64,000 nt of DNA from Leptasterias polaris (taxonomy: Eukaryota; Echinodermata; Asteroidea; Forcipulatida; Asteriidae): NCBI GenBank assembly GCA_037783415.1, contig JAZGTN010000025.1:248001-312000 (forward strand). The letters run 5' to 3'. Positions within the stretch are counted from its first letter, which is position 1. The number at the start of each line of letters is the position of its first letter. Of the stretch, positions 47,479-59,700 are shown one piece after another. Below the pieces are notes generated by a model. That model worked only from the letters and a program-made list of their open reading frames with translations. It ran no database searches and was not told where the DNA came from. The position numbers and the translations under genes were made by a program.

Positions 47479-47895
47479 TTACCCAGGGTTGGTCTCAATA
47501 TTGATATAAAGAGATGCTTTATAATCATCAAGTTTGTTTTTGAGGCTGCGCACATTTTGAAAATAAAGAGATACCTTGCAGTCACCGTTTACTGGTCCTG
47601 GATTCAGCTCGATGTCTCCTGCCAATAACGGCTGGCCAAGTTGAACATGAAAATTGGCAACATGGTTGGAGTAATAAGTCATCTGTTTCCCAGCATATTT
47701 GAAATGCCGAACACCAGTGTATTTAGACACGAGTACACTTCCATAGTTGAATGGAAAAACAGCATTCAGAGTAATAGGGCTCACACAAATTGAACCATCA
47801 ATGTGTTGGTGGAGGTGGGCCACAGCAACAGTACAAATGCACAGCAACAGTATAGATACTGCTTGTGTAGCAAACGCTTTGAGCCGGAGTAACAT
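47479..47895 (-). CDS. LINE N-terminal frame: hydrophobic leader and 2A-like site
   Basis: 138-codon frame starting MLLRLKAFATQAVSILLLCI, a hydrophobic leader like a signal peptide or anchor. Around residues 90-101 is LLAGDIELNPGP, matching the D-(V/I)-E-x-N-P-G-P ribosome-skipping motif. It is followed directly by CKVSLYFQNVRSLKNKLDD, the start of the AP-type endonuclease. 2A-like sequences are known from LINEs of sea urchins and amphioxus. Ends in frame near the repeat block 47288-47470. Confidence 0.75.
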   Translation of the reverse strand: MLLRLKAFATQAVSILLLCICTVAVAHLHQHIDGSICVSPITLNAVFPFNYGSVLVSKYTGVRHFKYAGKQMTYYSNHVANFHVQLGQPLLAGDIELNPGPVNGDCKVSLYFQNVRSLKNKLDDYKASLYINIETNPG

Positions 47896-48686
<791 letters not shown>

Positions 48687-48964
48687 CTACACACACAAAA
48701 AATAGAGAGAAAAAAAAATTATACAAAACTAACACAAACATTACCAACTCTTCCTGTGTGGACATATTTGCTCCTTTTTTGGGGCGATATCTCAAAAACG
48801 CGACCACCTTTTCAAGTGAAATTTTCACAGGTTAGTTTTATTGTATATATCTACATTTATATAGGATTAAAACAATCGAACGGTTCCAAAAACCAAAGGT
48901 ATACTTAGCCTTTAAAGCTACCCCCCACACCAGAAAATTCGATTTTTTGATGTGTATACCGATC

Positions 48965-50490
48965 AAGTAACTATTATCTGCAAAGCAGCTCTCATGCAAA
49001 TCAGAAAAGTAGGTCAAGTCCGATGCAATCTTGATGATGATTACACTCTTCTACTTGTACACACCTTTGTCACTTCTAAACTCGACTAATTCAATTCTCT
49101 TGTCACTGGACTTTCAGATAAAGAACTTTCCAAGATTCAATGAGTTCAAAACACCGCTGCTCGCCTCGTCTCAGCACACCTTGTTCTCAACATACACCTA
49201 TCTTACAAGAACTCCACTGGCATACACATTAAATCTCCTCACTTACAAAGCTCTCCATGGACTATCTCCAGACTATATATCTGATCTTCTGCAAAAATAT
49301 ATTCCTGTTTGAGCTCTTCATTTTGCTGGCCAATCCTAACTGACAACGAACTACTGTTTCCATAAAATTCTATGGCCAAGGAGCCTTTTATTTCATTGCA
49401 CCTTCATTATGGAATGACTACCAGTTGATATTCACCAAGCTGACTCTGATTTGATTGTCAAGGGACTTTTATTTCATTGCACCTTCATTATGGAATGACT
49501 ACCAGTTGATATTCACCAAGCTGACTCTGATTTGATTGTCAAGGGACTTTTATTTCATTGCACCTTCATTATGGAATGACTACCAGTTGATATTCACCAA
49601 GCTGACTCTGATTTGATTGTCAAGGGACTTTTATTTCATTGCACCTTCATTATGGAATGACTACCAGTTGATATTCACCAAGCTGACTCTGATTTGATTG
49701 TCAAGGGACTTTTATTTCATTGCACCTTCATTATGGAATGACTACCAGTTGATATTCACCAAGCTGACTCTGATTTGATTGTCAAGGGACTTTTATTTTA
49801 TTGCACCTTCATTATGGAATGACTACCAGTTGATATTCACCAAGCTGACTCTGATTTGATTGTCAAGGGACTTTTATTTCATTGCACCTTCATTATGGAA
49901 TGACTACCAGTTGATATTCACCAAGCTGACTCTGATTTGATTGTCAAGGGACTTTTATTTCATTGCACCTTCATTATGGAATGACTACCAGTTGATATTC
50001 ACCAAGCTGACTCTGATTTGATTGTCAAGGGACTTTTATTTCATTGCACCTTCATTATGGAATGACTACCAGTTGATATTCACCAAGCTGACTCTGATTT
50101 GATTGTCAAGGGACTTTTATTTCATTGCACCTTCATTATGGAATGACTACCAGTTGATATTCACCAAGCTGACTCTGATTTGATTGTCAAGGGACTTTTA
50201 TTTCATTGCACCTTCATTATGGAATGACTACCAGTTGATATTCACCAAGCTGACTCTGATTTGATTGTCAAGGGACTTTTATTTCATTGCACCTTCATTA
50301 TGGAATGACTACCAGTTGATATTCACCAAGCTGACTCTGATTTGATTGTCAAGGGACTTTTAAAGACTCACCTGTTTGAATCTACATTTATTTAAACAAA
50401 TTGCTAAATATATTTCATTGTTTTGTGTTGCGCATAGTAGAGGTTCCTGCAATATGTGCTTTATAAATGTCTCATATTGTTTTTATTATT
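48965..50490 (+). mobile_element. L2-like LINE 3' fragment with amplified C-terminus
   Basis: Plus-strand remnant: TFVTSKLD, GLSDKELSKIQ, VQNTAARLVS, then TYKALHGLSPDYISDLLQKY, the L2/CR1 post-RT region. The C-terminal block FIAPSLWNDY...LIVKGL has been tandemly multiplied (next entry) before LLKTHLFEST and the 3' end GTGCTTTATAAATGTCTCAT plus T-rich (TTATT) tail at 50455-50490. Confidence 0.85.
49381..50360 (+). repeat. 83-bp tandem array derived from LINE coding sequence, ~12 copies
   Basis: Unit TTTTATTTCATTGCACCTTC ATTATGGAATGACTACCAGT TGATATTCACCAAGCTGACT CTGATTTGATTGTCAAGGGA C (roughly 83 bp). Copies are almost identical (one visible change, TTTTATTTTATTGC near 49795). The unit is the LINE segment encoding FIAPSLWNDY...LIVKG. 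Confidence 0.95.
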
Positions 50491-50892
50491 AATCTAAAAT
50501 ATGGGAGACTGTTAAATAGAAAATAAGAAAGACATATATAATTAAATGTATAGGGAATTTTTTTCAAGTTACAGCACACTCGAGTGGAAATTTTTATGAC
50601 AACTAGGGATGTAATGGTGATGTAGTGTGACTTGCAATAATTGTTCCATTAAAATAATTGTTACATTAAAGTTGGTCAAAATATGACATTCTCGAAGGGT
50701 GTGGTATTAATGTTAAGAACATTAAACTGCTTGTCACTACTTTGTCCCTCCTGTATTTACACATCTGAATCACAATTTTCCTGGATTTTGGATTAATTCT
50801 ACAGGTTAAAGTTAGAAATAAACAAAGTGATTTATTTTGTAAACTTTAGGTATTTAACAAATGTCATTGACTTGAATAAAGCGGTAACTTAC
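50491..50892. other. CUL2 intron, nothing recognised
   Basis: AT-rich; no motif. Confidence 0.5.
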
Positions 50893-50955
50893 CAGTTCAG
50901 GTGATCTACATGGAAGTCTTGGGTTGGGTCTATCATTGACTATTGCAGCACATGC
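50893..50955 (-). CDS. CUL2: CUL2 exon (ACAAIVNDR...SPEL)
   Basis: 63 bp, 21 codons, phase 0; acceptor TTTTTTTGCTAG, donor CTG|GTAAGT. Encodes ACAAIVNDR then PCRSPEL, corresponding to the ALTSVVNYREP...KAPEL segment of cullin-2 that enters the cullin homology domain. The adjoining exons (MALDK upstream, LAKHCD downstream) join in frame. Confidence 0.87.
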
Positions 50956-52089
50956 CTAGCAAAAAAAGAAAGAAGGAAAAACCTTCCAACTGATATCTCA
51001 TTTTACATCATTCAAATCTTGTTATTGGTTAAGACACTGTTTTAAAAATCGTTTCTACAAAATTAGCGCCAATAATAGGATGAATAGGAAACAAGAAGAA
51101 ATGTTCAGTTTTAGATGTGGGAGGAAAAACCTTATGGGGAAAACCCAGGCATCAGGTAGGGACTGAAAACCCAATGCACATGCAAGGCTCCAGTATGCGG
51201 TTGGATTTGAACTGGGATCCACAGTGGTTGAAAGGCAGGCAAAACTCACTGAGCCAACCTGATAAACTAATCTTACCTGCAAGTGATAAATGCATCTTGA
51301 AAAAGAAACACAATTTAAAAAACGGGCAGTTAACTAATTTTTAACAACTATAGTCAAATAACCTTCAAAAGGTATTTACATTCAAGCAGTAGAAGGCTTA
51401 AAAAAAACATAATTAATGTGATGAATTCTGCTTTAAATTGCTCACAATGTTATGTCACATAAAAATGGAAGTGCCGATATTCCATGAGAGAATACAGTGT
51501 TAGTTGGGTCCTTATTCATTTAGACATTTGGAAATTAGGACATAATTACATACATGTGTTATTTGGATATCAGGTAGCCTTGTGTTGGATGTAGATTGAG
51601 GGCAATAGACCCTTCCCATGAAATATGTAAATTGACCATCACACGTGCGCACTAATACTTTGGTTGGCAAAATGATGGAACATTGCTTCTTTTTGTGCAG
51701 GGCTGATGGTGGCGTGACGCAGACGCGTTTGTGCATCTGCTTAGTGCAAAGTTCTATGGTGTTTACTGTTTACCAACCAATAGTCTGTACGCATGAGTGA
51801 ATGTAATAAGCATATTTCATATAAGGGTATATTGAGATGAAGTCACTGTCTGGGTTGATCCTAGTTAATGGGAGATATCTGTGTGGATGGATGGAGCACT
51901 TGATCTTGCCCCTAACAAGCATACAAGGAAACAGATCAGGTACCATTAGAAGGCTTTTTCTATGAACAGAGAGTTACAAGCGAGGTCTGAGGTTGAGGTT
52001 AAGAACAGGTTTCAGCTACTATAAGCTGAGAGGCATGAGGTCCCAACAGAGTGGTATGACAGGTTTATTCAGTCTTTCAGACAGCTAAA
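50956..52089. other. CUL2 intron, weak repeat traces only
   Basis: 51090-51270 has GTGGGAGGAAAAACC and AAAACCCAGGCATCAGG-type phrases common in dispersed repeats, but no defined family or boundaries. Confidence 0.4.
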
Positions 52090-52959
52090 TCGTGTGTCCT
52101 AGTGTGAAAAAGACTGAGATATATTCACTTCCACAATCTCATTGATGTCAAAGAGGCCCAGTGGACAATGAAATCAGCTCATTAGGCCAATATGGTAACA
52201 GCTGATGAAGAAAGTAGACTAGCACTGTATGAGGCCAAAGAAAATCTCTTGCACACCTCCAATTAAGAGAAGATGCTCTGTGCAAGATTGATCAGGTTAA
52301 GGCAGCTAGTCATGATTGGCAGTATGGTGTGGCATGGGCAGTCATCAACAAGGTAGCTGGAAGACGTACCATCAATGGAGGGCAGATTAAGGGTGCAGCA
52401 GCTCAGGAATGGACACAAGCCTGGTATCAGGGTTTGAGTAAATTACTGGGTAGCCCTTCACAGCTTGCAGATGAAGAAGCGAGTGTCCCAATTGACGACT
52501 CTCAATTCACTCTGGCTGAATACAGACAAGCAAAACAAGCTATCAAGATAGGTAAAAGCTGTGGACTGGGAGAGAATTCTGCAGAGACTGTCAAGCTTTA
52601 TAATTTTGATATCATTCTTCATATGTGGGACACAGCCTGTCTAGAAGGGACAAAACCTGATCAGTAGTTAAGGCTTAATATCATGTTCATACCTGAAAAA
52701 GGTGACTTGACAAAGAAAGACAACTACAGGGGAATCAGCCTCAGCTCAAAAGTTGCAAAGTCGGTCCGGTCCTTCCTTGTGGAACTCACTCCCAATTGAA
52801 TTGAGAAAAGGAGACTTCCTACATGTACCTCACATTCAAAAACTATCTCAAAACCCAACTCTTTCAGTAAGATGTTTCACCTTCTGTTTATTTGTATACA
52901 CGTCTTCTCAGTTGTCAGTTTAGTTTAGGAATATTTTCTGCGCCATGGCGTGTACAAGT

Positions 52960-53874
52960 CTCCCTTATTATTGCTCTATGGCTGTGAGGCCTGCATGATG
53001 ACCAAACATCTTGAGAAGGCTAGATAGAAATGTCAAATGGAGTAAAAGCTGAAGCTCAGATTCTTCTTCACTACAGTTGAGTCAGTCCTGCCCTATGGCT
53101 GTGAGGCCTGGACGTTGACCAAACATCTTGAGAAGAGGCTAGATAGGAATGTCAAATAGAGTAAAAGCTGAAGCTCATATTCTTCTTCACTACAGTTGAG
53201 TCAGTCCTGCTCTATGGCTGTGAGGCCTGGATGATGACCAAACATCTTGAGAAGAGGCTAGATAGGAATGTCAAATAGAGTAAAAGCTGAAGCTCATATT
53301 CTTCTTCACTACAGTTGAGTCAGTCCTGCTCTATGGCTGTGAGGCCTGGACGTTGACCAAACATCTTGAGAAGAGGCTAGATAGGAATGTCAAATAGAGT
53401 AAAAGCTGAAGCTCATATTCTTCTTCACTACAGTTGAGTCAGTCCTGCTCTATGGCTGTGAGGCCTGGATGATGACCAAACATCTTGAGAAGAGGCTAGA
53501 TAGGAATGTCAAATAGAGTAAAAGCTGAAGCTCATATTCTTCTTCACTACAGTTGAGTCAGTCCTGCTCTATGGCTGTGAGGCCTGGATGATGACCAAAC
53601 ATCTTGAGAAGAGGCTAGATAGGAATGTCAAATAGAGTAAAAGCTGAAGCTCATATTCTTCTTCACTACAGTTGAGTCAGTCCTGCTCTATGGCTGTGAG
53701 GCCTGGATGATGACCAAACATCTTGAGAAGAGGCTAGATAGGAATGTCAAATAGAGTAAAAGCTGAAGCTCATATTCTTCTTCACTACAGTTGAGTCAGT
53801 CCTGCTCTATGGCTGTGAGGCCTGGATGGTGACCAAACATCTTGAGAAGAGGCTAGATAGGAATGTCAAATAGA
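52960..53874 (+). repeat. 119-bp tandem array derived from LINE coding sequence, ~8 copies
   Basis: CTATGGCTGTGAGGCCTGG recurs at a spacing of 119 bp (GTGAGGCC at 52984, 53101, 53220, 53339, 53458, 53577, 53696 and 53815). Each unit carries KLKLIFFFTTVESVLLYGCE followed by AWMMTKHLEKRLDRNVK, then a stop and the restart. The terminal unit continues after E4 at 55403. Confidence 0.93.
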
Positions 53875-55402
53875 ACTAGAGATCAGGTGTTCGTAAAAAC
53901 GAACACAGAGGGGTTTTGGTTCATGGAAAAAAAAGACAAACAAAGAAGTATAACTCTACGACATGTGGTTCAGGAAATTTTGTTTGTTTTTTTAAATTGA
54001 ACTTCCTGTCTAAACCGGAAGGAAAGGTTAAATCGAGGGTCATGTTTTTCAATAAAATGTCAAATGTGTCATAAGCTAGCAGACTGCACAAAAATAATGA
54101 CTTTTGCTTCGATTAAGTGCTTCAAAGCTTTAAAGTTGGTCTGATTTCAAGATAAGAAGACTCTTGACCTTTGACAGGCCCTTTTTCACTTAAGTCTGCC
54201 TAAAAACTTAAACCTGGTCTTAATTCTGATACTGAATCGAAAGGAGCTTTTAAACTAAAAATAAAGGTCAACATGGGGTCACGGTTACCCAAGACTAATC
54301 TCCAATGCCCAAGGATTATGTAACTGAAAAAAGTTTTAAAATCGGCTGTGTAATTCTTGAGATATGGTCTCACTTCCGGTTGACCCAGAAGTAAAGGTCA
54401 ACATGGGGTCACGGTAACCCAAGGCTAATTTCCCATGCCCAGGAGTCTATAACTAAAAAAGGTTTGAAAATCGGTTGTGTAGTTCTTGAGATATGGTCTC
54501 ACTTCCGGTTTAACCGGAAGTAAAGGTCAACATGGGGTCACGGTTACCCGAGGCTAATCTCCAATGCCCAATGAGTCTATAACTGAAAAGGGTTTGAAAA
54601 TCGATTGTGTAGTTCTTGAGATATGGTCCCACTTCCGGTTGACCCGGAAGTAAAGGTCAACATGGGGTCACGGTTACTCAAGGCTAATCTCCAATGCCCA
54701 GGGAGTCTATAACTGAAAAAAGTTTGAAAATCTGTTGTGTAATTCTTGAGGTTGGCTGCAAAGACAACACCGTGAAATATTTACGGTAAACTTGTTTAGC
54801 GCCCTCTTGTGTTTAAATGTTTTCGTCTGGGCTAAAACTCGGACTTTTACATACATCGGGTATGGGATTGGTCAAGTCGACATGTAACCGAGAGATGACC
54901 AGAAAAACTTAAATATCGTCAACACAAGGGGAAAAAACATGGAAAAAAAATTATTTATTAGGAAATGGTGCAGCTATGGACTGATATCCGTGTTTGGGTA
55001 TTCATTAATCTGTCGAGTTGATCAGAATTTATGTGAATTCCGTGCCGCGTTATGGGCTTTTTAACGTGTACTTAAGGAATAGCATGGCAGGTCGGCTTCG
55101 AAAATGACGCAGTCGTCCACTCGCCGTCCGCTCGCCACAAATTTTAAACAGCTATAAAACAGGTAAGAATGACGCAATGGTGACGTCAAGATCGGAAAAA
55201 ATAAGTTAAGTTATAGCCTACAAATTGGTATGTAAACTGTAACGATTGGACATGGTTAAGTATAAGATTATCCCATAACAAAATCCGTGTACAAATCATA
55301 TGAGAAAAGGCCGTTAAGAAATATAATAATAATAATAATAAAAAACAACAGTAATCTGGACGATTACAATAGGCGTTTCGGCAACCAGGCCGAAACCCCT
55401 AA
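53875..55402 (+). mobile_element. Helitron-like element E4
   Basis: Starts ACTAGAGATCAGGTGTTCGT with hairpin GTGTTCGT-AAAA-ACGAACAC (53887-53906). Ends with hairpin GTTTCGG-CAACCAGG-CCGAAAC, then CC-CTAA at 55399-55402, followed by host T. Contains a block (54100-54260) matching E1 at 29110-29260 and four ~130-bp repeats (54265-54760). Inserted in the 119-bp array: host ...TGTCAAATAG(A) resumes as TAAAAGCTGAAGC with loss of one or two bases. No protein-coding capacity. Terminal hairpin sequence differs from E1-E3, so a related subfamily. Confidence 0.8.
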
Positions 55403-55815
55403 TAAAAGCTGAAGCTCATATTCTTCTTCACTACAGTTGAGTCAGTCCTGCTCTATGGCTGTGAGGCCTGAGAAGAGGCTAGATGGGTGCTATAACAGAA
55501 TGATGAAAGTGGTACAAGGGTTGCAATGCACTTTACTACTCATGATCGGTATGTTACACTATCAATGATCAATGACAAGATTAGGGTTAGGAGACTTAGT
55601 TTTGCGGGGGACTGCCAGAGGCATGCTGAGGTTGCTGTCAGCAGCATGGTGCTTTGGACGACCAAGAGGAAGACCGATACCACCTATTCTAGAGACATCA
55701 TTTGTCATGATACAGGCTTCTTGAAAGAAGAACTACCTGCTACGGGGGATAAGGAACAGTGGAGAGCCATTATCTGGTAGATATTGCCAACTTAAGCAAG
55801 CAAGCAAGCAAGCAG

Positions 55816-56726
55816 AGTGCTACTACTTGCCAATCATTAATTCAGTCTGCAATGTTTAACTAGCACAAGTTTATACTAGTGGAATGCTTAATCAAGTAAA
55901 TGTTTTTCTTTTTCCCCTATGACCATGTGCTTTGTGTTCTTAAAGGCCGGAAATCCATGTGTCCGTCATGCCTTGTACGAATGAGTAAAAATGAAAGTAC
56001 ATGCCAACCAACGCACATAACTCCATATATTTGTGTTGTGTACTGCATTATCTGTAAAAACTAGTGCATTCCTTGGCTTGCATTTTAATTTTAAAAGATT
56101 GCAAACCAGGTATAACGGCAGCGCATCACAGACACATTTCCAGCATACGCCTGGTTGTGAAGTAATTACCATACACTAGCACTTCACTTACATGTATGTG
56201 TGTAATTGTACTTTCAGAGCTGGAACTGATGTTCATATCAAATACATGTACATAAAGTCAAATGTATTTTCATATCTTAGTTTTCATTTTTGGACCAAAT
56301 CTGAATTCATTTCAAGTGTGGTTAAGGACACCTAGAATACATGAACAAAATGTCAGCTTTCTACGTTAAAAACTACGTTTGTAAAAACTCTTGGTATAAT
56401 TTCATCACTTTCTACAATTTTGTAAATAAAAATAGCACACTTTTGTAGTGATGTTCCCTTCTGTTTAACACTGAAGGATAAAATACATGCCCACTTGAAA
56501 AATTGTACTTGGTATATTCTTTCATTATTGGATTACTGATCTTTTGTAATGTTGTAATTTGTGTTTGCAAACAAAAGAGATTTTCATTAATTTTATAGAC
56601 AGCTCAGTAAAGCACGGTTGCCTTAATGCACTTTATTTGCTGTTGGAATTTCAAGTATGTTTAAAACTTTATTTTTTGACTAAAATACTAAATTATGAGT
56701 AACCCTGAACAAGGTAAGAGTCTAAA
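55816..56726. other. CUL2 intron, nothing recognised
   Basis: AT-rich intron between two LINEs; no coding or repeat block recognised. Confidence 0.5.
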
Positions 56727-59700
56727 ATGACAACTAATAATTGTACTCATCATATTGACTTGAAAGTACAATTCATAAATATCCCAGACAGTTTATCCAT
56801 TCTGATTGGTCGAGAGGAGATCACGTGGCCATGTTTAAGTGTGCGATATAAACCTGGTAAGGAGTGTTTAAAAATACGCAAGAAAGTACACCAGATGGAA
56901 GGTCGCCTGGTTAAACAAGCTTCCCGCATTTCCTCGAGACCCCGCAAGGATAGTGCGACCACTTTAAACAAAAAACGGGAAGAGTTCAACTCGAAACAAA
57001 GTAGACCAGCAATCTATGACGTTGTCAGCCCAAACCCAGTTCTCACAAATGGACGGCTGGCAACCGATGCTTCTACCCCTGGAAGAAATCTTAGAGATGA
57101 ACCAATGCCAAATAAGGACAAACACCCAAGGCTGAGCAACGCCAAACACCCAATCCACATAGGGACCTGGAACGTGAGAACTCTACTTGCCACAGGAAAA
57201 GTAGACCTGTTGGTAAATGAAATAGACAAACTCAAATGGGACATAGTTGGAGTTGCAGAAACACGCTGGAAAGGCCAAGGAATGGTCGAGCTGGAGAAGG
57301 GACGAAAGTTTATATTTTCTGGTGCGACCAAGCAAGGCCAAGCAGGTGTAGGGGTTCTACTTAGCAACCTGTCAATGAACGCATCATTACCATCAGATGC
57401 AGAGGCCAAGGACCGAACTTGACCCTATTTCAAGTCTACGCTCCAACTTCGACTTGTCCAGAGGAAGAAATTGAAGATTTCTATAACGTCCTCCAAGCGA
57501 AAGTAGAGGGTGTGCCAAAACAAGACGTCCTGATTATAGCTGGAGACTTGAACGCCAAGGTTGGTCAGGACTTTGAAACCTGGAGTCCTACTATTGGCAA
57601 ACATGGCTACGGCAGTATAAATGATCGAGGGGAACGTCTTCTGCACTTCTGCAAGGAAAATAGATTAATTGTGACTAATACTTTCTTCAAACATAAAGCA
57701 TCCCGCAAGTGGACCTGAATATCACCAGATCATAAAACCAAGAATGTGATAGACTTTATCCTAGTCAGAGATAGGTGGAAGACATCTGTAGAAAACACCA
57801 GAACATTTTTGAGTGCCGATGTTGGGTCTGATCATAACCTCCTGATGGCTAAGATCAAAATCAAGTTTAAGATGGGACCAAAGGCACTTAAACGGAAGAA
57901 GTGGGACCTCCACAAACTCGCTGATATGGAAGTAAAGCAAAGGTTCCAATTACAAATTAAAAACAGATTCTGCGTCCTTGAAGACGAAGTAGACAATAGA
58001 GGAATGGATACAGATGCACTCATCCAACACACTAACAACATTATAAAGGAAACAGCAGATACAATACTCAGTAACTCAAAATCGAAGAAGAAACCCTGGA
58101 TTTCAGACGCAACCCTTGACCTGACGGCCCAACGGCGTAAAGCAAGAAAGGAAGCTTTGAAAGATCGCGACCTGCGGCGAGTGCACAACGAGCTGACAAG
58201 AAAAGTCCAAAAGAGCCTGAAAGGTGACAAGGAGAAGTGGTTTAAAGACAAGTGTCAGCAAATAGAAAACAACATGGAACAGAACAAGAGTAAAGAAGTA
58301 TTCAGCACTATCAAGATCATAAGCAAAGGCCTGGACAGACAACCAACGACCAAGTGCATCCGTAACAAGCAGGGAGAACTCCTATCAAACACAACAGAAA
58401 TAAAACAACGGTGGTTTGAATATGGCAAGACACTGTACAATCATAAAACAGTGGCAGATCCATCAGTCTGTGCAGAAATGCCATCAATGCCTACTGACAG
58501 CGAGCCTTCAATCCTCCGGTCTGAAATTGTGGAAGCTTTCCACAAGCTGAAAGAAGGCAAAACTCCGGGAACAGACGAGATACCAGGCGAACTACTGAAG
58601 ATGGGAGGTGATATTATGATCGACAGGTATCATCGCATCTGTAATGATATTTGGTCATCTGAAGGATACCAGACGAGTGGACAAAGTCAATCATTGTCAC
58701 ATTACCAAAGAAGGGAAACACCAGTTGCTGCGAGAACCATAGGACCATCAGCCTTATCAATCATGGTAGCAAAATTATCCTAGAGATAATAAGAAGGCGC
58801 ATGAAACCATATGTCGAAGCTATTCTGTCAGAAGAACAGGCAGGTTTCCGAGTTGGCCGCAGCACAGTGGAACAGGTTTTCGCCCTAAGACTTCTCATCC
58901 AACACCGACTGGAGAAACAAGGTGGAAAGGTGTTTGCTGTGTTTGTTGACTATAAAAAGGCATTCGACCGTATATGGCATTTTGGTTTGTTCGCTGTCTT
59001 ACAACAGTATGGCATCCCTGAAAAACTTATTAACATCATTAAGGATCTGTACAGCAAGGCTAAGAGCTGCATCAGAATAAACAGCGAACACACCGACTGG
59101 TTTCTAACTACCATCGGAGTGCGGCAGGGTTGCCTGTTATCTCCTGACCTGTTCAACTTCTTCCTGGAAAACATCCTGTCAGAGGCTTTTGCTGAATGTG
59201 ACCAGTTTGGGATAAATGTAGACGGGTACAGGCTACGGGACCTACGCTTTGCAGATGACATCGCACTGCTAGCAGAGACAGAAGCTGACCTCCACAATTT
59301 ACTTGACAGGGTCCATGACACCAGCAATAAGTACGGAATGGAGATCAGTGTACCAAAAACCAAAGTAATGGTCTTCACACTCGAAGAACTTGAAACAACA
59401 ACAAACATCACAATCAATGGTTCATCACTGGACCAGGTATCACAATTCAAATACCTTGGAGTGACTTTGACACCATCCAACGACTCCTCCTGTGAGATAA
59501 AACAGAGGGTGATGCTAGCATCCGTGGTACTTGTGAAGCTCCAAAGGATCTGGCAAGACAATGATGTAACACAAAAAACTAAACTGCGCCTTGTGAATGC
59601 ACTTGTTTTTCCTGTTCTCCTGTATGGCTCAGCAGCTTGGACCATCAGGAAGGCTGACCAAAAAAAGCTAGAAACTTTCCAGATGCACTGCCTCCGCAAA

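Larger units (their letters stand above)
44223..47895 (-). mobile_element. near full-length CR1/L2-like LINE with 2A-like motif
   Basis: Order on the minus strand: N-terminal hydrophobic segment and 2A-like motif (47895-47479), endonuclease (46915-47184: VICLTETWLNHHVMDAELNI; 46841-46419: LLLGDFNLPDFKW, LDLILSN, SDHESLLVDF), linker (46195-45833), RT (45718-45149: [57 protein letters not shown]), and post-RT region (45060-44590: KDLGILIDSKLTFNHHVDYI). The catalytic (Y/F)ADD box falls in a broken stretch near 45150-45180. The tail is (AAATA)n at ~44223-44245. Several frameshifts; inactive. Confidence 0.85.
52090..55815 (+). mobile_element. LINE remnant with amplified segment, split by Helitron-like E4
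   Basis: Linker/RT-start region (52329-52667: AWAVINKVAGRRTINGGQIK, FTLAEYRQAKQAIKIGKSCG, then EGTKPDQ, DLTKKDNYRGISLSSKVAK in the next frame). After a foreign L2-like patch (52755-52930, GPSLWNSLPIELRKGD) comes the 119-bp array, then at 55403-55790 the C-terminus (VESVLLYGCEA, INDKIRVRRLSFAGDCQRHA, ELPATGDKEQWRAI-stop). Ends in (CAAG)n at 55793-55815. RT core missing; inactive. Confidence 0.8.

Noticed and set aside
51055..51344. Phrases such as GTGGGAGGAAAAACC and AACTGGGATCCACAG as a defined SINE
   Set aside because: Suggestive of a dispersed repeat but no pol III boxes, tail or second copy in the window, so not annotated as an element.
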